Below are positions 6,970 to 15,350 of a DNA stretch of 64,000 nucleotides, in pieces. The first letter of the stretch is position 1, and each line of letters opens with the position of its first letter. Source of the DNA: SAR86 cluster bacterium (lineage in GTDB: Bacteria > Pseudomonadota > Gammaproteobacteria > Magnimaribacterales > Magnimaribacteraceae); the NCBI GenBank assembly GCA_023703575.1, contig CP097969.1:839517-903516 (forward strand), in the 5' to 3' direction. The notes below the pieces were generated by a model, which searched no databases, was not told the origin of the DNA, and saw only the letters and a list, made by a program, of their open reading frames with translations. Position numbers and translations under genes: made by a program.

Positions 6970-9123
6970 CTAGAAATTTCTTTGTATCTCAATTCCCGCA
7001 GTTCGTGGATAGCCCCATTGACCAAAACGGCCTCCACCGGTGGCAGAAGATAGATATCCAGATATATATTCCTCATCTGTTGCATTCTTTATAAAGAATC
7101 TAGACCTCATCGTCTCATCGGCACTTTCCCATATTAGATTTAAATCTACAATAGTATATGCATCCTGTGAGTACTCATTAAACTCTGAAAAATAAATTCT
7201 TGATTTATAGGCGGCATTTGCGCGGTAAGTAAGTGAGGCACCCGATGCCATAGCGCTTGTATAGTTAAAACCCAAGTTAATAGAAACTTTAGGTGCATTA
7301 GTTAAATAATTACCCTCTAATTGTTGCTCTCCTAATTGTGGCTCTATACCATTTGTATTAACAAATTCTCCATAAGTTGCATCTAAAAGAGTAATTCCAT
7401 AGTTTAGTGTCAAAGAGTCGCTAACATTCGATAAAGCTTCTATTTCTAATCCATTAACTGTTGCATCTCCTGCATTTCTCGTAACCGTTTGTATTCCAAC
7501 AACCTGTAATACTTGGAAATCTGTATAGTCATATCTAAATAAAGAAGCATTCAAACTCGTGTTTTCCGCTAGAGAGCCTTTAAATCCAAATTCTAAAGAA
7601 GTTACTTCTTCAGGATCATAAGGATCTGTGCATTCATATGTAGCATAACCTCCGGCCTTAAAGCCTTCACTTAAAGATGCATAAACATTGCTATCAGCAG
7701 ATAAGTCATGTTGTATAACAGCTCTCGAAGTTGTTGAAGAATATTCTGTAACCACTTCTCTATCACAAGTTTGAGCCGCTATAACCGGCATAGGCATTAA
7801 GATAGAAATAAAATTATCTTGTTTACTAGTGAATTCATCTGTTGTTCTTCTCACTCCTAAACTTAATCTAGTTGTATCATTGATATCGAATGTACCATCT
7901 GCAAAGTATGCTTCTGATTCCGTATCCATTTTGTCATGTTTAAAATCAAACATACTTGGTACAGGAAATCCTAGGATAGGTTGAGGATTATCGAAATGAG
8001 TATGTCTTGACGTTTCATCATCCATATAAAACAGACCAAATACAAGACTCATGGTATCCCTTTCAATATTGAAATTAAGTTCTTGAGTGAATGTTTCAGT
8101 CTCTGATATATCAAATGTATCTAGATAAGCACCGGCCGATCCATCTCTGTCCAAATTAAACTGATCATAAAATTCTTGTTTTGCAGTTATTGAAGTTAAT
8201 GTACCAAGTTCAGTGTCAATCTTTAGAGTCAAAGAAGAAACATCATATTCCCTATCTGTCATGTTGGTACCATTTACTGACTGAGCAGTAGGCGTCTGAT
8301 AGATTTCATGAGGTTTTAAAGATATAGGTTCAACTGCAATTTGAGGGAAGCCAAAAGCCGCAGCCAGTTCTCTATTATCCGTTAACCATCCATAGGGATC
8401 AGGCGTACCTTCTGTCTCAACAGATGCAACCATAAGGTCTGCAGAAACTGTATCGGTTAAATCTGATTTTATTTTTAATCGAAATGCTTGCTTGTCAGTA
8501 TACCCTTGCTCACCACATCCGGCATTCAGACAGTCATAAAAACCTTCACCTTGTTCAGTTCCATGTACTACCAATCTAAAACTGGTATTGTCAGAAATTC
8601 CACCACCAAAGGCTGCCTCAGCAGTAGTAGTATCATATTCTCCGTAACCTAATTTGACATAGCCATCCATATCTTGAGTAGGATTTTTTGTTATGAGATT
8701 AACAACCCCTCCGATAGAATTTCTTCCATATAGTGTACCTTGTGGGCCTCTCAGTACTTCTACCCTCTCAAGATCCATTTCACCCAGCTGTGATGAGTGC
8801 GCCCTAGATTGAAAAATACCATCAGTGCTTACCGACACACCTGGGTTACCATTAAACTGTCCAATTCCTCTTATCGTTATGTTCTGAGCTCCCAGAACAT
8901 TAGTAAAATTCATGCTGGGAACTAAATGTTTCAGATCATGCATACTAGTTATGCCCTTGTCCTCTATTTCTGTAGAACTAATAGCTGTGATTGCAGCAGG
9001 TGTATCTACTACTGTAGAGCTTCTCTTCAGTGCTGTAACAACTATTTCTTCTACGTCTTCAGCGTAAATTGGTCCAGTAAGTAATAACGAGATGAATAAT
9101 GGAAAATATCTGAGATGTAACAT
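6970..9123 (-). CDS. TonB-dependent outer-membrane receptor
   Basis: This is a 717-residue TonB-dependent receptor. The ATG at 9123 is preferred over the upstream in-frame start at 9171. It follows a strong GGGGAG site and gives a clean signal peptide (YFPLFISLLLTGPIYA). The TonB box EEIVVTALK follows the cleavage site. The plug domain contains VEVLRGPQGTLYGRNSIGGVVNLITK. A 22-strand barrel ends in phenylalanine (EIQRNF), the outer-membrane insertion signal. The ligand is unknown, but a Fur-like box lies about 130-148 bp upstream and an esterase operon follows. That makes a ferric siderophore or similar chelate a reasonable guess. It leads the 3506-9123 transcription unit. Confidence 0.93.
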   Translation of the reverse strand: MLHLRYFPLFISLLLTGPIYAEDVEEIVVTALKRSSTVVDTPAAITAISSTEIEDKGITSMHDLKHLVPSMNFTNVLGAQNITIRGIGQFNGNPGVSVSTDGIFQSRAHSSQLGEMDLERVEVLRGPQGTLYGRNSIGGVVNLITKNPTQDMDGYVKLGYGEYDTTTAEAAFGGGISDNTSFRLVVHGTEQGEGFYDCLNAGCGEQGYTDKQAFRLKIKSDLTDTVSADLMVASVETEGTPDPYGWLTDNRELAAAFGFPQIAVEPISLKPHEIYQTPTAQSVNGTNMTDREYDVSSLTLKIDTELGTLTSITAKQEFYDQFNLDRDGSAGAYLDTFDISETETFTQELNFNIERDTMSLVFGLFYMDDETSRHTHFDNPQPILGFPVPSMFDFKHDKMDTESEAYFADGTFDINDTTRLSLGVRRTTDEFTSKQDNFISILMPMPVIAAQTCDREVVTEYSSTTSRAVIQHDLSADSNVYASLSEGFKAGGYATYECTDPYDPEEVTSLEFGFKGSLAENTSLNASLFRYDYTDFQVLQVVGIQTVTRNAGDATVNGLEIEALSNVSDSLTLNYGITLLDATYGEFVNTNGIEPQLGEQQLEGNYLTNAPKVSINLGFNYTSAMASGASLTYRANAAYKSRIYFSEFNEYSQDAYTIVDLNLIWESADETMRSRFFIKNATDEEYISGYLSSATGGGRFGQWGYPRTAGIEIQRNF

Positions 9124-9252
9124 AAAACTCCCCTTTTTAGTTAACTTTAATAGTAATTTAATACAATTCATATGATATTACCAAGAAATTAAGATTATAA
9201 ATTTAATTCTTTTACCTTCCTTTTCTTTAGGCATTATTTGACTATGCTAAAT

Positions 9253-9271
9253 CAGAATGATTATCAAAATC
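9253..9271. promoter_or_regulatory. Fur-box candidate between TonB receptor and ferritin-like gene
   Basis: The 19-bp element CAGAATGATTATCAAAATC matches the E. coli-type Fur palindrome (GATAATGATTATCATTATC) at 15 of 19 positions, including the full central ATGATTATCA. It lies in the 199-bp divergent region, 52 bp before the ferritin-like start and about 130 bp before the receptor start. A TTGACT at 9238-9243 could be the -35 of a rightward promoter covered by the box. Fur control of a receptor and an iron-storage protein is biologically sensible, but AT-rich DNA raises the chance-match rate. Confidence 0.5.
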
Positions 9272-9322
9272 AAAACCATTTCCATTGGCTAATTTAGAGA
9301 AATATTCTGTTAAATTTAAGTT

Positions 9323-9748
9323 ATGAATACACAAGAAGTTAATACCATATTAAACAAAATAATAGAATATGAATTAGCTGGAGTTGTCAGATACACCCAC
9401 TCTGCTTTAATGGTAACAGGACCCTATAGATTGCCAATAGTGGAGTTTTTAAAAGAACAAGCTAATGAATCGCTCATGCATGCTCAGCAGGCCGGTGAAT
9501 TACTTACTGGTCTAGATGGACATCCCAGTCAAAAAATTGCAAAAATTGAGGAGACGAATGATCATTCCATACAAGGTATCCTGGAAGAAAGTCTTGGGCA
9601 CGAATTACATGCTCTTAACCTCTATAAAGAGTTATTATCGATTGTAGAGGGTAAATCAGTATATTTAGAAGAATATACTAGAGGCTTAATAGGAGAGGAA
9701 GAACAGCATCAACTTGAACTAAGAAAAATGCTCAAAGATTTTAGTTAG
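9323..9748 (+). CDS. Ferritin-like / bacterioferritin-type di-iron protein
   Basis: The 141-residue all-helical protein has the ferritin-like four-helix pattern with regularly spaced iron ligands: Glu17 in IIEYELAG, Glu49/His53 in ANESLMHA, Glu90/His94 in EESLGHELHA and Glu126/His129 in GEEEQHQLEL. It is a little shorter than bacterioferritin (about 158). The helix B motif is ExxxH rather than the usual ExxH, and no obvious haem-ligand Met position can be assigned. Iron storage or oxidation in the cytoplasm is the likely role. It is transcribed away from the TonB receptor, across the Fur-like box. A Dps-like or rubrerythrin-like role is the alternative. Confidence 0.75.
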   Translation: MNTQEVNTILNKIIEYELAGVVRYTHSALMVTGPYRLPIVEFLKEQANESLMHAQQAGELLTGLDGHPSQKIAKIEETNDHSIQGILEESLGHELHALNLYKELLSIVEGKSVYLEEYTRGLIGEEEQHQLELRKMLKDFS

Positions 9749-9756
9749 ATACATAT

Positions 9757-9993
9757 TTATCGTTTATTAGGCGACTTGTGTCTTCCAAATACAAATGACC
9801 TTTTTGAAAGATGCTTTGTTTTCCTTCCATGTACCCTTGCCCTCCAAAGTTTATATGAGGAATATTTCATCTCTTTTTTCATAAGATCTTTAACTTCTTT
9901 TTCAGATAAATTGTAAGTTGCCTCAATTGCTTCAAATGGAGTTCTATCTTCCCATGCCATTTCTATAATTCGTGATATGTCACTTTTGTTCAT
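9757..9993 (-). CDS. TIGR03643 / DUF2805 family small protein
   Basis: This 78-residue basic protein matches the conserved TIGR03643 (DUF2805) family. It opens with SDISRIIEMAWEDRTPFEAIE, a helix-turn-helix-like segment. KYSSYKLWRARVHGRKTKH follows, and the tail is rich in Lys and Arg. The function is unknown; a nucleic-acid-binding role is suggested by the HTH-like start and the basic tail. The start codon overlaps the end of the upstream SDR-type gene by 14 bp, so the two are probably co-transcribed. Confidence 0.8.
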   Translation of the reverse strand: MNKSDISRIIEMAWEDRTPFEAIEATYNLSEKEVKDLMKKEMKYSSYKLWRARVHGRKTKHLSKRSFVFGRHKSPNKR

Positions 9994-10630
9994 GAATAAT
10001 TATTTCAGAGGTGCTTTTATTAGATTCATAAGAATTAAGAAGATCCTGCGCAACAACTTGAGCAGGGATGTTTTTGTATTTCCTCAATATACTTATATAA
10101 AATGGTGAGAAGAGATTACCAAAAAATTCAATGAGCCTAACAAAGACGTCCACCCTACTTTTATCTCTAGGACCTAAAAGATGTCCTGGTCTTGCAAAAA
10201 AAATTGAATCAAAGCCGATTGCTCTTACTTCATCTTCCATCATACCCTTAATTTTTAGATAGTAATTTAGAGAAGAGCTATTTGCTCCAACAGCTGAAAT
10301 GATAAGAACATTCGAAATACCAGCATGTGAAGCCTTTTTGCAGATCTCAGTAACTAGATCTAAATCTATTCTTTTAAATTCTTTTTTTACACTGAGTTTC
10401 ATATATATCAGCTCTAAAAAATCTAAAGGGTAACCAATACATATTACAAGAGACTTGGCATTTGGTAGCTCAGGTAAATTTTCGGAATCAAATAGAGTTT
10501 GATTCTCTATCGATTCAGCAGATGAAACTTCTCTTACAAATAAATGATAGTTAAGGTTTCTGTTCTTTACCTCATCAAGAAAATATCCGCCTGTGAGACC
10601 TGTTGAACCAAAAATAACAAAATCATTCAT
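9980..10630 (-). CDS. NAD(P)-binding Rossmann protein (atypical SDR, HTATIP2-like)
   Basis: The 216-residue protein starts with the dinucleotide-binding strand and glycine motif VIFGSTGLTGGYF (GxTGxTG type). It continues with LIISAVGANSSSLNYYLKIKGMMEDEVRAIG, where Tyr and Lys lie in the YxxxK position of atypical short-chain dehydrogenases. ARPGHLLGPR matches the RPxxLxG motif of NAD(P)H-binding oxidoreductases related to HTATIP2. The substrate is unknown. It overlaps the VOC gene upstream by 8 bp and the DUF2805 gene downstream by 14 bp, forming a tight three-gene unit. Confidence 0.78.
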   Translation of the reverse strand: MNDFVIFGSTGLTGGYFLDEVKNRNLNYHLFVREVSSAESIENQTLFDSENLPELPNAKSLVICIGYPLDFLELIYMKLSVKKEFKRIDLDLVTEICKKASHAGISNVLIISAVGANSSSLNYYLKIKGMMEDEVRAIGFDSIFFARPGHLLGPRDKSRVDVFVRLIEFFGNLFSPFYISILRKYKNIPAQVVAQDLLNSYESNKSTSEIIIHEQK

Positions 10631-10925
10631 TATCGGGGAGTTTAATCATCTCAATATTATTTCCATCAATATCTCTAATGTAAACAGAAGCGGTACCATC
10701 TCGGTGCTTTGTTAATTCTCCATAGGAAGATGCCCCATCAAATTCAATAGCAAAATGAAAAGGATGTTGTTCTGGAATGACCAATGCAAGACTGGTATTT
10801 TCAAAATCGATCATCGCCCAAGTTTCGTCTTGATAAGAAACTTGAATATCAAAATTCTTCTTGTACCAATCCACAGATTTGCCGATATCTTCTACTTGTA
10901 TAGCTAAGTGGTGTATTTTATCCAT
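10623..10925 (-). CDS. Small VOC/glyoxalase-superfamily protein
   Basis: The 100-residue protein is a single vicinal-oxygen-chelate domain. HHLAIQVEDIGKSVDWYKKNFDIQV forms the first beta-alpha-beta unit and VYIRDIDGNNIEMIKLP the last. His6 and the late Glu (EMIKL) are in metal-ligand positions, and HFAIEFDG may give another. Family members include glyoxalase I, dioxygenases and resistance proteins, so the reaction cannot be specified. The gene begins 27 bp after the tRNA-Ser gene in the same direction and may be read through from it. Confidence 0.8.
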   Translation of the reverse strand: MDKIHHLAIQVEDIGKSVDWYKKNFDIQVSYQDETWAMIDFENTSLALVIPEQHPFHFAIEFDGASSYGELTKHRDGTASVYIRDIDGNNIEMIKLPDNE

Positions 10926-10951
10926 ATTTATATTACTAGTACGGGCGCTGA

Positions 10952-11043
10952 TGGCGGATAGTGAGGGATTCGAACCCCCGAAGGGTTTGACCCCTTGCCG
11001 GTTTTCAAGACCGGTGCATTCAACCAGACTCTGCCAACTATCC
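10952..11043 (-). tRNA. tRNA-Ser (UGA anticodon)
   Basis: The minus strand folds into a complete serine tRNA of 92 nt. The acceptor stem pairs GGATAGT with ACTATCC, then discriminator G and an encoded CCA (10952-10954). The D arm is followed by an anticodon stem CCGGT/ACCGG with loop CTTGAAA, giving anticodon TGA. The long variable arm, typical of class II tRNAs, is AGGGGTCAAACCCTT. The T arm contains GTTCGAAT. It reads UCN serine codons. A plus-strand open frame across this region is spurious. Confidence 0.96.
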
Positions 11044-11122
11044 TATAGAACATTGTCTAACCGGAGCGCATTGTAGCAAAAAAGAATAATGCGAAGGAAA
11101 AGATCAATAATCTTTTTTTTGG

Positions 11123-11128
11123 TACAAT
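11123..11128 (+). promoter_or_regulatory. Candidate -10 box upstream of nadA
   Basis: TACAAT (5 of 6 to TATAAT) lies 12 bases before the nadA ATG, after a run of eight T. No convincing -35 is seen. The 12-bp gap has no Shine-Dalgarno, so the nadA message may have a very short leader. A weak AAAGAT-caata-ATCTTT stem followed by T (11099-11120) could act as a terminator or attenuator just before it. Confidence 0.3.
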
Positions 11129-11140
11129 CGCGCACCTAAA

Positions 11141-12175
11141 ATGGAAGCTTCATCAAGATTTCTCAATACCGAATTAATCGATCGTCACAAGGCTGGATTG
11201 AATGGACAGCTTGTGGAAAAAGATAGAGATAATCTCTTTAAATCTATTACTGAAAATCTTGTGATAAATAATGCAACTCTTATTTCCCATTATTATGTTG
11301 ACCCTTTTATCCAACAAATAACGGAAGAAACAAATGGGTTTATAGGTGACTCCCTTGAAATGGCAAAATTTGGCAGTAACTGCCATACAGAAAACCTTAT
11401 AGTTTGTGGAGTTAAGTTCATGGCAGAGACTGCAAAAATTCTAAGCCCGGAGAAACATATTTACGTGCCAACTTATGAGTCAACTTGCTCATTGGACTTA
11501 GGATGTCCTGCGGCTGACTTAAAAATAATGAAAGATAAATATCCCGAAAGAAAACTTGTAGTTTATGCGAACACATCTGCTGAAGTTAAAGCAATGGCTG
11601 ATTGGGTAGTTACTTCAAGTATTGCAAAAGAAATTATTGAGGAACTCCATCTCAATGATCAAAAGATTCTATGGGCTCCTGATAAATACTTGGGCAGTTA
11701 TCTTCAAAAGGAAACAGGCGCTGACATGCTTTTATGGGATAGTGCCTGTGTTGTCCACGAGGAATTCAAGGCATCAGGGTTGAGAGATTTGAAAAAACTT
11801 CATCCTGATGCAGGCATATTGGTTCATCCCGAATCTCCTTCAGAAGTCATATCTATGGCAGATGCGGTTGGTTCGACTTCTCACCTTATTAAAGCCTCTC
11901 AGGATTTAGATTTTAATAAATTTATTGTAGCAACTGATAAATCAATTTTTTATAAGATGGGACAACTCTCACCTGAGAAGGAGTTCTTTGAAGCACCTAC
12001 AGGAGGATCTGGCTCTTCCTGTAAAAGTTGCGCACATTGTCCGTGGATGGGTTTAAATTCTTTAACCAACCTAGATGAGTGCGTTAGGACGCTTGCTAAT
12101 GAAATTAATTTAGATTCAGACATAATTCAACAGGCAAAAATTCCTTTAGATAAAATGATTAGCTTTAATGTCTAA
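11141..12175 (+). CDS. nadA: Quinolinate synthase
   Basis: NadA condenses iminoaspartate with dihydroxyacetone phosphate to quinolinate using a [4Fe-4S] cluster. The 344-residue sequence shows NATLISHYYVDPFIQ near residue 45, GFIGDSLEMAKF, and the segment TYESTCSLDLGCPAAD with one cluster cysteine. The C-terminal cysteine-rich SCKSCAHCPWMGLNSL matches the CxxCxxCPWM motif of the bacterial enzyme. It is the first gene of nadA-nadC-nadB, with nadC starting 8 bp inside its end. The iminoaspartate substrate is supplied by NadB encoded two genes downstream. The cluster is oxygen sensitive. Confidence 0.96.
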   Translation: MEASSRFLNTELIDRHKAGLNGQLVEKDRDNLFKSITENLVINNATLISHYYVDPFIQQITEETNGFIGDSLEMAKFGSNCHTENLIVCGVKFMAETAKILSPEKHIYVPTYESTCSLDLGCPAADLKIMKDKYPERKLVVYANTSAEVKAMADWVVTSSIAKEIIEELHLNDQKILWAPDKYLGSYLQKETGADMLLWDSACVVHEEFKASGLRDLKKLHPDAGILVHPESPSEVISMADAVGSTSHLIKASQDLDFNKFIVATDKSIFYKMGQLSPEKEFFEAPTGGSGSSCKSCAHCPWMGLNSLTNLDECVRTLANEINLDSDIIQQAKIPLDKMISFNV

Positions 12176-13016
12176 AAGGCACTTACCTAACTTAGTAAAG
12201 ATAGAAGAATCTGTAAAGCTTGCCTTAGAGGAAGACATTGGCATTGGAGATATTACTGGAGAGTTAATAGATCCCTTGCAAACTCAGAGTGCTATTCTTC
12301 TATGTAGAGAGAAGTCTATATTATGTGGCTCAAAGTGGTTTGAAGCATCTTTTAAAATTGTAGATCCTAATGCCAATATTCTCTGGAATATAGAGGAAGG
12401 AGCGCTAATCGAAGCTAATACTGAAGTAGCAACTATAGAAGGAAACGCAAAATGTATGGTAGCTTCAGAAAGAACTGGTCTTAATTTTTTGCAGATGATG
12501 TCAGGTATTGCTTACAAAACCTATTGTTATAAAAAGAAATTAGAAGGCTCTAAAACTAAATTATTAGATACAAGAAAAACTTTGCCAGGCTTGAGATACG
12601 AGCAAAAATATTCTGTTGTGATTGGCGGAGGTCAAAATCATAGGATGGGGTTATACGATGCGGCGCTAGTGAAAGAAAATCATATTGCTTCTTCCGGTTC
12701 AATAAAAAAAGCAGTTGAGACTCTTAGGAATAATGAGGTAAAAATTATAGAGGTTGAAGTTGAAAATCTTGATGAGCTCCGAGAGGCAATTGATTCAGGA
12801 GCTGATATTGCAATGTTAGATAATTTTGAACAAAAAGATTTAGTAGCTGCTGTCGAAATAGCAACTAATAAGATCAAATTAGAAGTTTCAGGAAACATTG
12901 ATGTTTATGCTTTGTCTACTATCAAGGAATTAGATATTGATTATATTTCTTCCGGAGACCTAACTAAAAATATATCTGCCACAGATTATTCTCTAATATT
13001 TAAATCAATTGATTAA
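12168..13016 (+). CDS. nadC: Nicotinate-nucleotide pyrophosphorylase (carboxylating)
   Basis: NadC (quinolinate phosphoribosyltransferase) converts quinolinate and PRPP to nicotinate mononucleotide, CO2 and pyrophosphate. The 282-residue protein has the family stretches ALEEDIGIGDITG near the N terminus, ASERTGLNFLQMMSGIA and DTRKTLPGLR, GGGQNHRMGLYD and a barrel end IDYISSGDLTK. The Arg, Lys and His residues in these motifs bind quinolinate and PRPP. It overlaps nadA by 8 bp and nadB by 8 bp, so all three NAD biosynthesis genes are translationally linked. Confidence 0.97.
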   Translation: MSKRHLPNLVKIEESVKLALEEDIGIGDITGELIDPLQTQSAILLCREKSILCGSKWFEASFKIVDPNANILWNIEEGALIEANTEVATIEGNAKCMVASERTGLNFLQMMSGIAYKTYCYKKKLEGSKTKLLDTRKTLPGLRYEQKYSVVIGGGQNHRMGLYDAALVKENHIASSGSIKKAVETLRNNEVKIIEVEVENLDELREAIDSGADIAMLDNFEQKDLVAAVEIATNKIKLEVSGNIDVYALSTIKELDIDYISSGDLTKNISATDYSLIFKSID

Positions 13017-14574
13017 AACAGACGTACTTATTATAGGGAGTGGAGCTGCAGGAATGACGGCTGCTATTGAGTTATCTAATCAATTTAATGTCACCCTCAT
13101 AACAAAAAATTCTCTGGTAGATAGTTCTACATGGTATGCCCAAGGCGGTATTGCTGCTGTTATTGATTCGAATGATTCAATCGAAGAGCATTTGAGGGAT
13201 ACACTAATAGCTGGCGATGGCTTGTGCGATGAAAATGCAGTAAGGCAATGTGTGAGTCATGGTAAAGAAGCAATTGAATGGCTGAGCAGTCTTGGAACAA
13301 ATTTTACAACTGATAAATCAAGAGAGAATCTTCATCTTACACAGGAAGGAGGTCACTCTAAAAGAAGAGTTGTGCACGCAGAAGATGCTACCGGAAGAGA
13401 GGTGTCCAGCTCTCTTTCAGAGATGGTTAAAAGAAGTAAGAGCATTGAAGTCTTAGAAAATCATATTTGTGTGGATCTCATAACTCGAAAGGAAAAGTGT
13501 ATAGGTGCATATGTTTTAGATATAGATTCAAACACCGTGAAAGCTTTTAGTTCTGGTGCTGTTATTCTTGCTACTGGTGGTGCAAGCAAGGTCTATTTAT
13601 ATACCAGCAATCCTGATGGTTCGTCAGGAGATGGCATTGGTTTAGCTTGGAGAGCGGGGTGTAAAGTTGAAAACCTAGAATTCAATCAATTTCATCCAAC
13701 ATGCCTTTTTCATCCAGAAGCCAAATCCTTCTTGATTAGCGAAGCTTTGAGGGGTGAAGGGGCTTTTTTGGTCAATCATAACAAAGAGAAATTCATGGAA
13801 AAGTATGATGCAAGGCTAGAACTTGCACCGAGAGATGTTGTTGCTAGATCTATTGATAAAGAAATGAAGATTTCTGGTGCTGATAATGTCTTTTTAGATA
13901 TTAGCCATAAGAATTCAGATGAAATAAAAGAACATTTTCCTAACATATACTCTGAATGCCTTAGATTTGGATATGATCTAACTGCAGAACCAATTCCTGT
14001 AGTGCCAGCAGCACATTACACCTGTGGAGGTGTCAAAGTTGACCTAAATAGTAAAACTAATATTGACAATTTATATGCCATAGGAGAGGTTTCTAGCACT
14101 GGATTGCATGGTGCAAATAGGATGGCAAGTAACTCTTTATTAGAGTGCGTGGTATTTGCAAAGAAAGCTTCAGATCATATCTGCAAAAATTTTAAGAATC
14201 ATAATCAAGAAATCCAAGAATGGGATATATCAAAGGTCACAGAGACACAAGAAGGTGTCATCATCCGTCATAATTGGGACGATATAAGAAGACTAATGTG
14301 GGATTATGTTGGAATTGTAAGATCTAACAATCTATTAAAAAGAGCCGAGATAGCAATGAAGGTTATTGATGAAGAAGTGAATTACTTTTATGGAAAATAT
14401 CTGATTAGCTCAGATTTGATTGAATTACGAAATCTGGCTCTTGTAGCTAATTTAATCATTAAGAGTGCACAAAAAAGAAAAGAAAGCAGAGGATTGCATT
14501 ACTCTCTAGATTATCCGAACCTTTTGAATACAGCCACACCAACTATACTAGATCCTTCAAAAATAAAAATTTGA
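13009..14574 (+). CDS. nadB: L-aspartate oxidase
   Basis: NadB is an FAD enzyme that oxidises L-aspartate to iminoaspartate, the first step of de novo NAD synthesis. The 521-residue protein begins with the FAD motif VLIIGSGAAGMTAAIEL. It has the fumarate-reductase/succinate-dehydrogenase-like stretches STWYAQGGIAAV, HTEDATGRE-like HAEDATGREV, EFNQFHPTCL and PAAHYTCGGVKVD, and closes FAD binding with GLHGANRMASNSLLECVVF. Translation starts at a TTG (13009) inside nadC; no ATG gives the full FAD strand. The gene order A-C-B differs from the common nadB-nadA arrangement. It ends tail to tail with the crotonase at 14575. Confidence 0.96.
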   Translation: MIKTDVLIIGSGAAGMTAAIELSNQFNVTLITKNSLVDSSTWYAQGGIAAVIDSNDSIEEHLRDTLIAGDGLCDENAVRQCVSHGKEAIEWLSSLGTNFTTDKSRENLHLTQEGGHSKRRVVHAEDATGREVSSSLSEMVKRSKSIEVLENHICVDLITRKEKCIGAYVLDIDSNTVKAFSSGAVILATGGASKVYLYTSNPDGSSGDGIGLAWRAGCKVENLEFNQFHPTCLFHPEAKSFLISEALRGEGAFLVNHNKEKFMEKYDARLELAPRDVVARSIDKEMKISGADNVFLDISHKNSDEIKEHFPNIYSECLRFGYDLTAEPIPVVPAAHYTCGGVKVDLNSKTNIDNLYAIGEVSSTGLHGANRMASNSLLECVVFAKKASDHICKNFKNHNQEIQEWDISKVTETQEGVIIRHNWDDIRRLMWDYVGIVRSNNLLKRAEIAMKVIDEEVNYFYGKYLISSDLIELRNLALVANLIIKSAQKRKESRGLHYSLDYPNLLNTATPTILDPSKIKI

Positions 14575-15348
14575 TTACTTTCGATTAAATTTAGGAATTT
14601 CTCTAGAGAGGGACGCCGCAATTCCTGCCTTGAAATCTTCAGTCTTTTGCAACCTCACTTGTTCGCTTAATTCCCAATCGACAATTTCTTCTACTTGATC
14701 GGCTAAGTTGCCTCGTAAGGTTGATCTAATTGATTCAACTGCCATAGGCGCAGAACTTGTAATTTCCTCAGCAAATTCTTTTGCTGTTTGCATCAAATTT
14801 TCTATTGAAGTCAGCTTATCAGCTAACCCAATCTCAAATGCTTCCTCACCTCCTACTCTTCTTGCAGTAAAAAGCATATCCATTGCTTTTTGAGTGCCGA
14901 TAACTCTCGGCAAAGTCACAGAGCTTCCAAATCCAGGGTGAAATCCAAGTTTTGCAAAATTTGCTGCAAATCTTGCCTCTGGACAAGCTATTCTAAAATC
15001 TGCAGATAAAGCTAGTCCTAAACCTCCTCCGATTGCGGCACCTTGGACGACAGCTATTACAGGTTTCTTAGTTTTGAATAATCTTACTGCTTGCGCATAC
15101 AGCTTTTTATATGGAACCGACTTATCCAACATGTCTTCATCTTGTCCAAAATTAGCTCCTGCACAAAAATTTTTTCCTTCAGACCTTAATATTATCACTC
15201 TGCAATCAGAAACTTGGTCAAGCCCTTCATAAGAATCAGCAATCTGCTCAATTAAAAGGTAATCAAAAAAATTATTTGGAGGTCTTTGAATAGTTACACA
15301 GGCTATGTTTTCATTTACCTCAACTGATATATCCTTAAAGTCTTTCAT
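14575..15348 (-). CDS. Crotonase-family protein (enoyl-CoA hydratase/isomerase-like) lacking both catalytic Glu
   Basis: The 257-residue protein has the crotonase fold with oxyanion-hole segments CAGANF (62-67) and GAAIGGGLGL (103-112), so it should bind acyl-CoA thioesters. Aligned by eye to rat mitochondrial hydratase, the catalytic pair Glu144/Glu164 falls on Gly111 and Phe131 (FAANFAKLG). Both acids are missing, so simple hydration is unlikely. Isomerase, hydrolase, dehalogenase or a non-catalytic role remains possible. It starts 2 bp after the alkylsulfatase-like gene and is the last of a three-gene minus unit with it and a MATE transporter. Confidence 0.85.
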   Translation of the reverse strand: MKDFKDISVEVNENIACVTIQRPPNNFFDYLLIEQIADSYEGLDQVSDCRVIILRSEGKNFCAGANFGQDEDMLDKSVPYKKLYAQAVRLFKTKKPVIAVVQGAAIGGGLGLALSADFRIACPEARFAANFAKLGFHPGFGSSVTLPRVIGTQKAMDMLFTARRVGGEEAFEIGLADKLTSIENLMQTAKEFAEEITSSAPMAVESIRSTLRGNLADQVEEIVDWELSEQVRLQKTEDFKAGIAASLSREIPKFNRK

Positions 15349-15350
15349 GT

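Noticed and set aside
10861-11076. Plus-strand open frame of 71 codons
   Set aside because: It runs antisense through the tRNA-Ser gene and part of the VOC gene. Its residues reflect tRNA sequence.
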